From contig JAIXOE010000019.1 of assembly GCA_027486895.1 (NCBI GenBank), forward strand, positions 1 through 64,000: a stretch of 64,000 nt of DNA, read 5' to 3'. This document shows, piece by piece, positions 35,804 to 43,770 of the stretch (positions are counted from its first letter, which is position 1; every line of letters starts with the position of its first letter). Position numbers and translations under genes: made by a program. The notes below the pieces were generated by a model. It worked only from the letters and a program-made list of their open reading frames with translations, ran no database searches and was not told the DNA's origin. This DNA is from Sphingomonadales bacterium. GTDB lineage: Bacteria; Pseudomonadota; Alphaproteobacteria; Sphingomonadales; Sphingomonadaceae.

Positions 35804-36412
35804 TTAGATTATCCGGCGGCCCATGGCCGTAAGTCCAGCCTTTAAGGTGACCGCAGATGCCGCCACTTCGGACCGGAACAGCAGTTGAGCTTGCCCCGCT
35901 GTCGCCCCTGTGGAGACAATAAACGTCGCGATAATCGGGACGTTTGTCACCGCAGCACGCACACCAGTTGTGGCACCAGTGTTGATAGCGTCGGCAATTT
36001 GCTCGGTGCCGGTAAGCGTTGTCGCACTGGCGGGATGAACGGTCATTCCGCTCACTGCACCCGACGGTATATCCAATGCGAGCGCAATGCCGGTGGTCGT
36101 CGCCGCCGACTGAAAGGTGCCGATGACTTCAACAAGGTAGGTTGTGTTGGCCGCAGCGGCGAAAGAAAGGCCGGTCGCAGCCACAGGTGCAACAGTGCTG
36201 TTGGCAACGTCGGCGGCCAACTTGACCCAAGTCCATGGGTCGCCAGCGCCTTCACCCTGTTTTGCGGTGGGCTGATGCGCGCTATTGCTGGTCCCGACGG
36301 TCAGCCGGGCCTCGTCGGTGATTAAATACACTTCGCCGGCGCGCAACGCATTGGCGCTGGCCGCGGCGTCGACTTGCGCCCGTGTTCCCCTTTTATGGGA
36401 GAGGCTTGGCAT
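35804..36412 (-). CDS. fibre/spike-like protein with Mtd-type N-terminal motif
   Basis: The 202-residue protein opens with KRGTRAQVDAAASANALRAGEVYLITDEARLTVG. That pattern resembles the N-terminal anchoring domain found in phage tropism and fibre proteins. The rest is alanine- and threonine-rich beta structure (STVAPVAATGLSFAAAANTTYLVEV). It shares one base with the similar gene before it (36412). Its place beside the capsid gene suggests a head fibre or decoration, but this is inferred. Confidence 0.65.
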   Translation of the reverse strand: MPSLSHKRGTRAQVDAAASANALRAGEVYLITDEARLTVGTSNSAHQPTAKQGEGAGDPWTWVKLAADVANSTVAPVAATGLSFAAAANTTYLVEVIGTFQSAATTTGIALALDIPSGAVSGMTVHPASATTLTGTEQIADAINTGATTGVRAAVTNVPIIATFIVSTGATAGQAQLLFRSEVAASAVTLKAGLTAMGRRII

Positions 36413-36864
36413 CAGAAGGTTCCACAGTCCACGTCGCCGACTGCCAGCGTGACAAAGCCGTTAGCAGCATCTTTGGTCCACGCCATGGAATTGTTCAGTC
36501 TTATAACCCCATCGGTTCCATTTGTTCCCCAGATATAACCAGATGTGCCGCCTGCCACTATAGCCGCTTTTTCGTCGAGGTCAGACGCAGGGATGTTCAA
36601 CGCCGCCTTAAACGCGTTGACGGTAATCTTTGCTTCTTTCTGCCCCACGGCAGACGCGTCATGCAAGATGAGGAAATCCGCAGCGCCATCGACCGCCGCG
36701 ACGGAGGCAAGATCGTCAATCGCAGGAACCACGGGAAGCCGCGTGGTTGCGCCAGTAGCGATGTGCAACGTGCCACGATCAGTCGTGAAGTGCGCTTCAC
36801 CCGCCAGCATTGATGCTGTCGGCAAATTGGCCTTCAAGCCGCGCTTTGTTTGAATTCTTGGCAT
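36412..36864 (-). CDS. second fibre/spike-like protein with Mtd-type N-terminal motif
   Basis: The 150-residue protein opens with PRIQTKRGLKANLPTASMLAGEAHFTTDRGTLHIATG, a motif like that of the next gene, so the two may be diverged duplicates. A DxxASVAAVDGAADFLILHDASA segment and a small beta-rich C-terminus (GTSGYIWGTNGTDG) follow. I infer that it is a surface fibre of the GTA head or tail; receptor binding is possible. Confidence 0.65.
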   Translation of the reverse strand: MPRIQTKRGLKANLPTASMLAGEAHFTTDRGTLHIATGATTRLPVVPAIDDLASVAAVDGAADFLILHDASAVGQKEAKITVNAFKAALNIPASDLDEKAAIVAGGTSGYIWGTNGTDGVIRLNNSMAWTKDAANGFVTLAVGDVDCGTF

Positions 36865-36873
36865 ATCTGATCC

Positions 36874-37074
36874 TTAATTGAATGTGCCGCCGTCGATGAC
36901 TTCGGCAATTGATCCGGCGGGTCCAGCGGGTCCCTGCACGCCCGGCGGTCCGATGATTGTCGGAACCGGTGAGATGGGCGACGCTGCTACTGCCGGTGCA
37001 AGCAAGCCGTCCGGCCCGCGCCAGCGCGCCACGACGATTTGCGGCGGCTGTCGCCATTGCAAAAGCAACGTCAT
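36874..37074 (-). CDS. small collagen-like protein in the GTA head region
   Basis: The 66-residue protein ends with a short collagen-type run (GPPGVQGPAGPAG) followed by SIAEVIDGGTFN. It is coupled by ATGA to the gene before it (stop at 37071). Short Gly-X-Y stretches are common at joints of phage fibres and head spikes, so it may be a fibre linker or trimerisation piece. Family unknown. Confidence 0.65.
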   Translation of the reverse strand: MTLLLQWRQPPQIVVARWRGPDGLLAPAVAASPISPVPTIIGPPGVQGPAGPAGSIAEVIDGGTFN

Positions 37075-37412
37075 GCCGTCACGCTTTCACGCACATGTAG
37101 TCCAATGCTTTCGGTGACAATAACCCCGCCGCCGACCTCGATCCGCGCATCCGCCAGATAGTGCCCCGCTGGCAAAAGCCCGCTTTGGGCCGCACCCACA
37201 GTCAGGTTCCATCCGGGCGGAATGTCGCCAACTGCAGCTCGCGCTGTAATGTTGAAGGCAGCAGCCACAGGTGCGGTGGCGCTTACGCCAGTCCGCCCCG
37301 GGGCCACTGCCTTCATCGCCGCGCTTATCGCTGTCACCAGAAGGGGGTCACCAGTCACAGCATCAAGCGCGAGCGAAATCGTTTCGCCGCGTTGAAAAAC
37401 AAAGTTTGTCAT
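37071..37412 (-). CDS. small beta-rich structural protein following the capsid gene
   Basis: The 113-residue protein starts at the ATG behind GGAGAAC. It opens with TNFVFQRGETISLALDAVTGD and continues as a predicted beta-sandwich (GRTGVSATAPVAAAFNITARA, ADARIEVGGGVIVTESIGLHVRE). It resembles the N-terminal domains of phage baseplate or spike proteins. I do not recognise a named family. It leads the four-gene insert between capsid and gp6. Confidence 0.65.
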   Translation of the reverse strand: MTNFVFQRGETISLALDAVTGDPLLVTAISAAMKAVAPGRTGVSATAPVAAAFNITARAAVGDIPPGWNLTVGAAQSGLLPAGHYLADARIEVGGGVIVTESIGLHVRESVTA

Positions 37413-37428
37413 GTTGTTCTCCGGGAGG

Positions 37429-37454
37429 ATCTCCCCACCCACCGGCGGGGAGAT
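37429..37454. other. hairpin directly after the capsid gene
   Basis: ATCTCCCC (37429-37436) and GGGGAGAT (37447-37454) form an 8-bp perfect stem with a 10-base loop, in the short gap between the capsid stop and the next gene. On the coding (minus) strand no T run follows, so it more likely stabilises or attenuates the capsid mRNA than ends it. Confidence 0.5.
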
Positions 37455-37464
37455 TTTTGCACGA

Positions 37465-38532
37465 TCAAGAAACGGCGAACTTCATTAGTTTGATCGCTTC
37501 CGAATTGGTCAGCGTGCCACCCAGACGCTTGGTTGCGTAGAAATGGACATATGGCTTGTTCGAATATGGATCGCGCAAGATGTTGGTTTCCGTGCGCTCG
37601 GCAATAAGATAGCCCGCCTTGAAATTGCCAAAGGCAATCGACAGGCTGTTGGCGGCGATATCCGGCATATCTTCCGCCTCAACCACTGGATAACCTAAAA
37701 GGGTATCCGGCTGCCCAGCACTAAGACCCGCCTGCCAGATGAACGCACCGTCGGTGGTTTTGAACTTACGGATCGCCGACAATGTTGAGGCATTCATTAC
37801 CCAAGTTGCACCCTGACGATAGGGCGCGCGCAAGGCGTGGACCAGTTCGACGAGCTTGTCCTGCGGGTTCGTTGCGCCAAAGGCACCGGCCACACCCGAT
37901 ACGATATATTGCAGCGTGCCAAATGGCCGCGTCGCATCGCCTGTCACAGCATTCGGCGCGGTCAAAAAGCCTTTTGGCTTATTGGTACCATTGCCATTCA
38001 CAAATGCGGCGCCTTCGGCTTTTGCAAACTCGGTTGCGATTTCACTCGCAAGCCAGCTTTCGACATCAAACGCAGCGTCATCAAGCATTGCCTGCGTCGC
38101 TGCAGGGTTCGCATAAAGCTCGCCAAAGCTCGGAACGATCTCGTTGAATGTCGGCGTCGCTGTTTCGGGGCGTGTTGCGGTTTCCGAAGCCCATCCCGAG
38201 GTCACACCATTTTGCGTAACAAGCTTGCGATAGCCAGACGATCCGACGCGGACGACATTGGCAATTGCCCGGATCGGCGAGATTGCCTTCAACGTGGAAT
38301 CGATAATTTCGTCAATTTCGCGCGGGACGGCAAATCCGCCATCTGCAGCCACCACGCCCGAAAAGCTTTTGAGCTCAACTTCGGAACCGCGACGTAAATA
38401 ACCGTCGACGAAGGCCGATTTTGCGGGGTCAATCACGGTAGCTCCAGACAATAGGGGCCGTGTCACGGCAGCGGCGGACACCGCCCCTTCGAAAACCGCG
38501 TCGAGCGCGTCAGCTTTGGTTTCATAATCCAT
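37465..38532 (-). CDS. GTA major capsid protein (gp5, HK97 fold)
   Basis: The 355-residue protein starts at the ATG behind AAGGAG. An N-terminal helical delta region (about residues 1-65) precedes the mature HK97 fold, which has GGFAVPREIDEIIDSTLKAISPIRAIANVV, SGWASETATRPETATPTF and AAFVNGNGTNKPKGFL. The prohead protease gene ends one base upstream. A hairpin follows the stop codon. Confidence 0.94.
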   Translation of the reverse strand: MDYETKADALDAVFEGAVSAAAVTRPLLSGATVIDPAKSAFVDGYLRRGSEVELKSFSGVVAADGGFAVPREIDEIIDSTLKAISPIRAIANVVRVGSSGYRKLVTQNGVTSGWASETATRPETATPTFNEIVPSFGELYANPAATQAMLDDAAFDVESWLASEIATEFAKAEGAAFVNGNGTNKPKGFLTAPNAVTGDATRPFGTLQYIVSGVAGAFGATNPQDKLVELVHALRAPYRQGATWVMNASTLSAIRKFKTTDGAFIWQAGLSAGQPDTLLGYPVVEAEDMPDIAANSLSIAFGNFKAGYLIAERTETNILRDPYSNKPYVHFYATKRLGGTLTNSEAIKLMKFAVS

Positions 38533-38533
38533 G

Positions 38534-38932
38534 TCATTCTCCTTGGGTGATAGGGGATGTGTTCGCCTCTGTTGCCTCGACGGCCAACACGCGGGCGAGC
38601 GGTTGCATGGGATGCGTGACGATGCTGACCTCAATGAGATCAAGGTCCGTCAGCTCCCGGTAATCCTGTTTTTTCATGGCGCGAACGCGATAGCCAAAGG
38701 ACAGGCCAGCGCCGGTCTGAACTGGCGTTTCGTCATCATCCAATTGGGCAATGATGCGCAGTCCGCGCGCGTCCTCGCTCAGGCTTTCGACAAAGCCAAT
38801 GCGGCGGTTGCGATCATGCTGCCACAATAGCGGAACGCCCGCTTTGGCCGCGCGGGCAAAGGCACCCTTGCGCACAATATCGCCGCCCTTGTCCGGCGCA
38901 TCAAAGATCGCGGCATAGCCAGCCAGCCTCAC
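38534..38932 (-). CDS. GTA prohead protease (gp4, HK97 type)
   Basis: The 132-residue protease starts with a GTG whose GTGA overlaps the preceding stop. Motifs are AGYAAIFDAPDKGGDIVRKGAF, the catalytic His in PLLWQHDRNRRIG, LSFGYRVR and LIEVSIVTHPMQP with the catalytic Ser. It cleaves the capsid delta domain during maturation. Confidence 0.92.
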   Translation of the reverse strand: MRLAGYAAIFDAPDKGGDIVRKGAFARAAKAGVPLLWQHDRNRRIGFVESLSEDARGLRIIAQLDDDETPVQTGAGLSFGYRVRAMKKQDYRELTDLDLIEVSIVTHPMQPLARVLAVEATEANTSPITQGE

Positions 38933-39186
38933 TGGCTTACCAGCCCCAACAGGCCAAGCTTTACAGCAAGGCCAATGAGCAAAAGCGCAAGCACCATGCG
39001 GACGACCCAGCCAATCGCGGCCTTGCGCGCAGACCGCTTGGCATCCCGCCAAGCGGACAAAAGCTCGCGCAGCTCACTCATGTCCTTTGCCGCGCTGGCA
39101 TCATCCAGACCCAGCCGCGCAAGCGCACGCCGGGCACCAGTTTCGGAGGCCTGCTCCAGCAGACCTTGAAGGTTCTCGTCTGTCAT
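38929..39186 (-). CDS. small membrane protein in the GTA cluster (gp3.5 position)
   Basis: The 85-residue product is helical and charged (LQGLLEQASETGARRALARLGL, SELRELLSAWRDAKRSARK) and ends with one membrane segment (VVRMVLALLLIGLAVKLGLLGLV). It sits before the protease gene, as the small gp3.5 gene does in RcGTA, and may be DUF6127. Role unknown. It starts 186 bases after the immunity gene. Confidence 0.72.
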   Translation of the reverse strand: MTDENLQGLLEQASETGARRALARLGLDDASAAKDMSELRELLSAWRDAKRSARKAAIGWVVRMVLALLLIGLAVKLGLLGLVSQ

Positions 39187-39372
39187 CGGAAATTCCTGTC
39201 TGTGGGTAACGCAAAGAAGGGTTAAGTTACACCAGCGGGTCGATGGCTCTTCATGACCATATGCATTCTGCTATTGATCGCAGACAGCGATTGGCTTGCT
39301 GCAACAGCAAGGCATCAAAATACAATAGCCTGGGCGGTGAATGGGATTAGACGCGCTGGAAAGTGATGACGG
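39187..39372. other. gap between immunity gene and gp3.5
   Basis: This 186-base non-coding stretch is the longest gap inside the otherwise overlapping GTA cluster. It lies directly beyond the toxin-immunity pair and probably marks the edge of the inserted DNA. I see no gene in it. Confidence 0.5.
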
Positions 39373-39819
39373 CTAGGTTAGGCTAGTTTCACCGTCGCCG
39401 GAAAAATTATCTAAAGTCAAAGTTTGGTAAGTCCCGTCAGGTTTGGGATAAGTTATTGGTCTGTCACCATATCGTTCGGCCACTGCGCGTTCGACTCGAT
39501 CATCGACCCATTCGTCGGGATTGAGTTCATCAGGAAATTCGAACCGAGCGTTGAACCGATTGTCTTCAACCTCATAGCGCATGGCCTGCCACTTTTTATC
39601 GTCAGGCTCCATTTCCCAAAGTTTTTCAATAGCATCACACAGTTCGATATTAGGTCGGTAGCAGATGATGTGATCGCCATGATCCTTGAACAGGGTCGGT
39701 GCTTGAAAACCTTGTTCGGCTTCAGCGTACAGGTAAGACCCGTTCGGGTCCCCGTCTACTAGCCCAGCAATGATCTGCCCAATTTCTTCGAGAATGGGCC
39801 CTATCGCGACATTCACCAT
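39373..39819 (-). CDS. YezG-like (DUF600) immunity protein, partner of the portal-fused nuclease
   Basis: The 148-residue acidic protein starts one base after the toxin stop (TGA G ATG). Its layout follows the YezG family, the antitoxins of Bacillus YeeF-type nuclease toxins: an N-terminal helix (GPILEEIGQIIAGLV), GSYLYAEAE, a central strand set, KKWQAMRYEVEDNRFNARFEF, and an acidic DELNPDEWVDDR segment. Hand-counted GC in three 60-base lines is 42, 47 and 52 percent, lower than neighbouring capsid genes. An upstream ATG at 39870 would overlap the toxin and is not used. It would bind and block the nuclease in the producing cell (inferred). Confidence 0.78.
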   Translation of the reverse strand: MVNVAIGPILEEIGQIIAGLVDGDPNGSYLYAEAEQGFQAPTLFKDHGDHIICYRPNIELCDAIEKLWEMEPDDKKWQAMRYEVEDNRFNARFEFPDELNPDEWVDDRVERAVAERYGDRPITYPKPDGTYQTLTLDNFSGDGETSLT

Positions 39820-39820
39820 C

Positions 39821-41785
39821 TCATTTACCTTTCGGCGTGTTGCGGAAAATTTTGAAAAGATGTCTTCCATCGACGTAATAATCTACCCGGATTACATCCG
39901 GACGTCGCGATGGGCCATTATACGTCGCCCGAATTTCAACCTCAACCTTTTGGTTTTTTTTGAGTCTTTTAAGTAATTTCAGCTCAAGTCGGCGGTACGC
40001 GCCCTTGTTAAACGATCCGCTTTGGGCAAAATGATTTTGCGAGATTGGTGGTCCGCCAAATTCGCGAGCAATAAAATGTCCACCGTGATCGTCCTGTTGC
40101 CGGTCCGGTTTTCCTGCGTTTTTTTGTACGCTCCTTGATCTTTGTTGATCGGGTACTTGCCTTAATGTCCCTGATGCCAATGCCGTTCTGCCGCTGATAT
40201 CCGTTCCAAAGTCATAACCGTTGACCGAAATTGTCTTGGCAACGACTGGTTTTGCCGCCGCCGCTATCGCTGCACCTGCCTCCACCGCGACTTCCAGAGA
40301 TACTGGACTAGGTAAAGGAGGCCGTCCGCCGATCGCGTCTGCGGCCGGCGAACTGGGTTGTTTGGTACCTGGAATGCTTTTGGGTTTGGGCTCGGGTCGT
40401 TTATCTACCGGAGACTGCCTTAAAGTGGGTCCGGATGGTGGAGTCACGGTTACGCGTGTTTTCGGCGCTGGCTTTGCTCGCGGCTTTTGTGCCTGGGGAT
40501 TACTCCACTTACCCGAAGCACCGCCACCGCCGAAACTTCCGCCACCGCCAGCAAATCGTTGCCCTTGTCCCTCAAATGTGAACTGGCCGTTTTCCGTTTC
40601 GTGCCAAGGATTGAACTTGAATTCGGTTGCACCAGCTTTGTTCGATATCTCTGGTGACTGCACTGGGGCAAGCCCAACTGCCGCCCTTTTCTCCTCGGCC
40701 CTCAGGAAATCGGCCGCGCCTACTTGCGCCCACAATCTCTCTCGGTCCTCGGCAAGCGCGGGGATTGCATCCAGATCAATGTCCAATTGAAGACCGTCAA
40801 AATAAGGGGCGAGGCCCTCGCCAATTGCGGCGAGCATTTTGCGCGCCAATGGAATGATGCTCTGGTTCCACAGCGCGCGGTTGGCTTCGCGGTAATTGGC
40901 GTAGGTCGCATCCCCCGGCAGCCCAAGCAGCACCGGCGGTACTCCAAAAGCGAGCGAGATTTCACGTGCGGCGGCCTCTTTCAATCCGGCAAAATCCATT
41001 TCCGCCGGCGTCAGCGCCATTGCTTGCCATTTTAGCCCGCCTTCCAACAGCATGGGCCGTCCGGCATTTCCCGCGCCCTGAAAGCTGGCGGCGAGTTCCT
41101 CTTTCAACCTTGTATATTGTTCGCCGCTTAACGTCCCGCTTTCGCCCATTTCATAGACCAAAGCCCCTGATGGCCGTGCCGCATTGTCGAGCAGCGCCTT
41201 GTTCCAGCGCGTTGCCGCATTGTGCGTCGCCACCGCGCCCGAAGCCGCACCCAGGCAGCCGAGCCCATAATGATCATCCAGCGGGTGAATGGACCGGATG
41301 TGGATAACGCTGTCGGCTGGCAGGCGGCTTGCAACATTGCCCGCCTTATACACAAAGGCGATCGGCCAGCCGCGCACATCCGCCTCGATCGTCATCCGTT
41401 CAGGGCGAAGCGCGAACAATTCGGCAGGCCGCCCGTCCATGCCGGACAATATTTCAATAAAGGCATTGCCATGCAGCAACAAATGCGTGGCCACCGTTTC
41501 AATCAACGCCTGCCCGGCCGACGTTGCTTGCACCAGCCGCAATGCTTGCGCATCGGTCGATGTGAGCGGCGCCGAAGCCAAGCCCTCTGCAATCAAGCGA
41601 ACCGCGCGCTGGGCAATCGCGTTTGAAAGATAGCCCTCACGCATCTGCGCTTCATAATTACGCGGCCAATCGCCAAGGCTCGACGCGCCATAGCCGCGAA
41701 TGCCCGAAAGGCGGTCTTGCTGCACACGCGTTTTCGCCGGACGCAGCAAGCCACGCCCGGTTGATTTCCAACCGAAGATATTCAT
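39821..41785 (-). CDS. GTA portal protein (gp3) fused to a C-terminal Endonuclea_NS_2 nuclease toxin domain
   Basis: The 654-residue protein has three parts. Residues 1-380 are an HK97-type portal (YLSNAIAQRAVRLIAEGLA, LLLHGNAFIE, FGVPPVLLGLPGDATYANYREANRAL). Residues about 385-520 are a linker that starts with FNPWHETENGQFTFEGQG and runs through glycine- and proline-rich sequence. Residues about 520-654 are a DNA/RNA non-specific endonuclease of the polymorphic toxin type: GKPDRQQDDHGGHFIAREFGG with the general-base histidine near 570, NKGAYRRLE with the metal-binding asparagine near 593, then NGPSRRPDVIRVDYYVDG. RcGTA portals are about 400 residues. Hand-counted GC in three 60-base lines of the nuclease end is 40, 47 and 48 percent, against 55 and 65 in portal lines. 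Confidence 0.85.
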   Translation of the reverse strand: MNIFGWKSTGRGLLRPAKTRVQQDRLSGIRGYGASSLGDWPRNYEAQMREGYLSNAIAQRAVRLIAEGLASAPLTSTDAQALRLVQATSAGQALIETVATHLLLHGNAFIEILSGMDGRPAELFALRPERMTIEADVRGWPIAFVYKAGNVASRLPADSVIHIRSIHPLDDHYGLGCLGAASGAVATHNAATRWNKALLDNAARPSGALVYEMGESGTLSGEQYTRLKEELAASFQGAGNAGRPMLLEGGLKWQAMALTPAEMDFAGLKEAAAREISLAFGVPPVLLGLPGDATYANYREANRALWNQSIIPLARKMLAAIGEGLAPYFDGLQLDIDLDAIPALAEDRERLWAQVGAADFLRAEEKRAAVGLAPVQSPEISNKAGATEFKFNPWHETENGQFTFEGQGQRFAGGGGSFGGGGASGKWSNPQAQKPRAKPAPKTRVTVTPPSGPTLRQSPVDKRPEPKPKSIPGTKQPSSPAADAIGGRPPLPSPVSLEVAVEAGAAIAAAAKPVVAKTISVNGYDFGTDISGRTALASGTLRQVPDQQRSRSVQKNAGKPDRQQDDHGGHFIAREFGGPPISQNHFAQSGSFNKGAYRRLELKLLKRLKKNQKVEVEIRATYNGPSRRPDVIRVDYYVDGRHLFKIFRNTPKGK

Positions 41786-41802
41786 CGTTCCAGTCCTTTA
41801 AA

Positions 41803-43104
41803 TTACAGCAGCCGAACCCGCGGCGCTCTTTCCGCCTTACCGAGCATCAGTTCCGTCAATGCCCATACCAGCGCATCGGCGCGGTCGGGGGATCGGCCGG
41901 GGCCTTCATATCCGCCGCCAGCAACCAATCCGCACATCTGGTCTTCCAATTTGGGAAAGGCCTTTGTGTGAAAGACGCGGCCCACTTCGTATAATGCGGC
42001 AATTGGCTCGGCACGTGCGGATTTGCCTCTGCTTGCGTGCACCCGCTTTATGGGCATCGCGAGGTCCGCCGCGCGTAACACTGTCTCGACCATATTGCCG
42101 CCCTGATTGTCTTCGGCGACCACACGGTCAGCTTGCCAAAGATCGACTGCTGCCGCGACTGCCCGAGCCCAGCCTTCGGGCGACGCGCCCGAAATACTGT
42201 GGTCTGCGAGCACATAGGCTTTCTTGTCTTCGCCGATACCGACGGCGACAATGCCGCAGGCATCGCCATTTTCCGACACGGGCGGATCGACGCCAATAAC
42301 GACACGTTTCAAATCTGGCGCGGCAGACACGCGTTGCCGTTCAATCAGGTCGCGCGACCATAAAGCGCCCGCAACATCTTCGATCAGCTCGCCATCCAGT
42401 TCCTGCCTGCCCCAACGGGTGCCCGCATACGCCGCGCGCACCGACGCCAGATATTCCGGCGGCAAGTTCATATCATTATCCGCCGTGCTGCCGCGCGTCA
42501 TGGCAACGCCCTGTTCCAATACGAGCCGCCGAAGCAGCGGCACTGGACGCGGCGTGGTGGTGGCCATGACCCGTGGATTTTGCCCAAGGCGTAGCCCAAG
42601 CATCAGATTGTCCCACGCCTTGATCCCATTTGGCCATTTGGCAATTTCATCTGCCCACGCAAAATCATGCTGCGGTCCGCGCAGGCTTTCGGGTTCAGCT
42701 GCCGAAAACAAAGTGGCTGTCGCATTATTGCGCCATGTCAAACGGCGCAGGCTTGGCTCCCATTCGGGACGTTCGGCAAAGGGAAGCGCCAATAGGCCGC
42801 TTTCGCCCTCCACCATTACCTGCCGCGCCTCGTTCAGCGTGGCCCCGACCAGCGCAAACCGCGCGCCGGGATATTGGGTGGCAAGCGCGCTCACCCATTC
42901 TGCACCCATGCGGGTTTTGCCATAGCCGCGTCCCGCCATCACCAGCCAAGTGCGCCAGTCGCCTTGCGGCTCGCACTGGTCATCGCGCTGCCAGAACCGC
43001 CATTGGTGCGTTTCATCCATTTTGTGGCGGTTCCAGCTTTTCACGCAGGCCACCATCTGTTCATAGGGCATGGCCAACAGGGCCTGGGCATTAAGCCGGG
43101 TCAT
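41803..43104 (-). CDS. GTA terminase large subunit (gp2)
   Basis: The 433-residue ATPase-nuclease has Walker A (MAGRGYGKTRMGAEW near residue 56), Walker B (HDFAWADEI), the coupling TTTPRP, and nuclease acids in IGVDPPVSENGDACG, VAEDNQGG and SPDRADALVWAL. It packages random chromosomal DNA in RcGTA-type particles. It overlaps the small terminase gene by 14 bases. Confidence 0.93.
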   Translation of the reverse strand: MTRLNAQALLAMPYEQMVACVKSWNRHKMDETHQWRFWQRDDQCEPQGDWRTWLVMAGRGYGKTRMGAEWVSALATQYPGARFALVGATLNEARQVMVEGESGLLALPFAERPEWEPSLRRLTWRNNATATLFSAAEPESLRGPQHDFAWADEIAKWPNGIKAWDNLMLGLRLGQNPRVMATTTPRPVPLLRRLVLEQGVAMTRGSTADNDMNLPPEYLASVRAAYAGTRWGRQELDGELIEDVAGALWSRDLIERQRVSAAPDLKRVVIGVDPPVSENGDACGIVAVGIGEDKKAYVLADHSISGASPEGWARAVAAAVDLWQADRVVAEDNQGGNMVETVLRAADLAMPIKRVHASRGKSARAEPIAALYEVGRVFHTKAFPKLEDQMCGLVAGGGYEGPGRSPDRADALVWALTELMLGKAERAPRVRLL

Positions 43105-43552
43105 TGTTCTGCCCCGCTCGTTCGCGCATTTGGGTAAGCTTCAGGATCAACTGCGCCTTGAGTGTCGGCAAATCCGTTGGCGCGGGCGATGGCGTTGCAG
43201 CGGCTGGCGCACCTTTTACGGCAGCGCGATGTGCACTCAACAACGCAATCGCCAACCGATGCTTTTGCGCGCGGGCTTTCAATGTGGTGTCGGCGGTTTT
43301 TCCGTTGGCAGCCAGCAAGGCTTCAGCCAACAAATCGGTTTCCAGCCGTGCATAGCCCTCACCAAGCGCCCGCGCCCAATCATCACGAAAGCCAGCCGAC
43401 CGTCGCCGTTCGGCATAGACGCTGCCGCTTGCGATACCGGCAGTTCTGGCGGACGCCGCAACATTTGCGGTTTCAGCCAAGTGGTTGAGGAAGCGGCGCC
43501 GGGTTCGGGCGTTTAAACGGGTGTCGGGCACGCTCATTTTAACTTTTGTCAT
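43091..43552 (-). CDS. GTA small terminase-like protein (gp1)
   Basis: The 153-residue protein has a helix-turn-helix-like N-terminal half (RRRFLNHLAETANVAASARTAGIASGSVYAERRRS) and a basic, alanine-rich C-terminal region. It is the first gene of the GTA cluster, with a strong AGGAGGT five bases before the ATG. In RcGTA gp1 is the small terminase. Confidence 0.85.
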   Translation of the reverse strand: MTKVKMSVPDTRLNARTRRRFLNHLAETANVAASARTAGIASGSVYAERRRSAGFRDDWARALGEGYARLETDLLAEALLAANGKTADTTLKARAQKHRLAIALLSAHRAAVKGAPAAATPSPAPTDLPTLKAQLILKLTQMRERAGQNNDPA

Positions 43553-43664
43553 CGCCTACCTCCTGATCCCAAAGAAAAAGGGCGGAAGATTGCTCTTCAG
43601 CCCACTGTATTTTTCCGAAAGCGACTCAGCGCCGCGAATCGCAATTTTCGACTATGCCCAACAC

Positions 43665-43711
43665 TAACCAAATAATGTTACGATGTCAATATATATTTAC
43701 CTATTTGGTTA
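43665..43711. promoter_or_regulatory. 10-bp inverted repeat in the GTA promoter region
   Basis: TAACCAAATA (43665-43674) and its exact inverse TATTTGGTTA (43702-43711) are spaced by 27 AT-rich bases, 113 bases upstream of the first GTA gene. The region also serves the divergent pseudouridine synthase gene. It could be the binding site of a GTA activator or repressor, but no regulator gene is in the window. Confidence 0.5.
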
Positions 43712-43770
43712 TAAACACAGCTGCCAAGAAGATGATTTCCCATTTCTGGCGCCTTCGCTAAGGGTTGGGG

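Noticed and set aside
40221-40790. 189-residue open frame opposite the portal linker
   Set aside because: It is a shadow of the Gly/Pro/Ala-rich linker in the portal gene; its low-complexity composition mirrors the sense strand.
26534-43552. cluster as an ordinary active prophage
   Set aside because: No integrase, repressor, replication or holin gene is present at either end and gene order equals RcGTA genes 1-15, so a GTA is the better call; a degraded prophage cannot be fully excluded.
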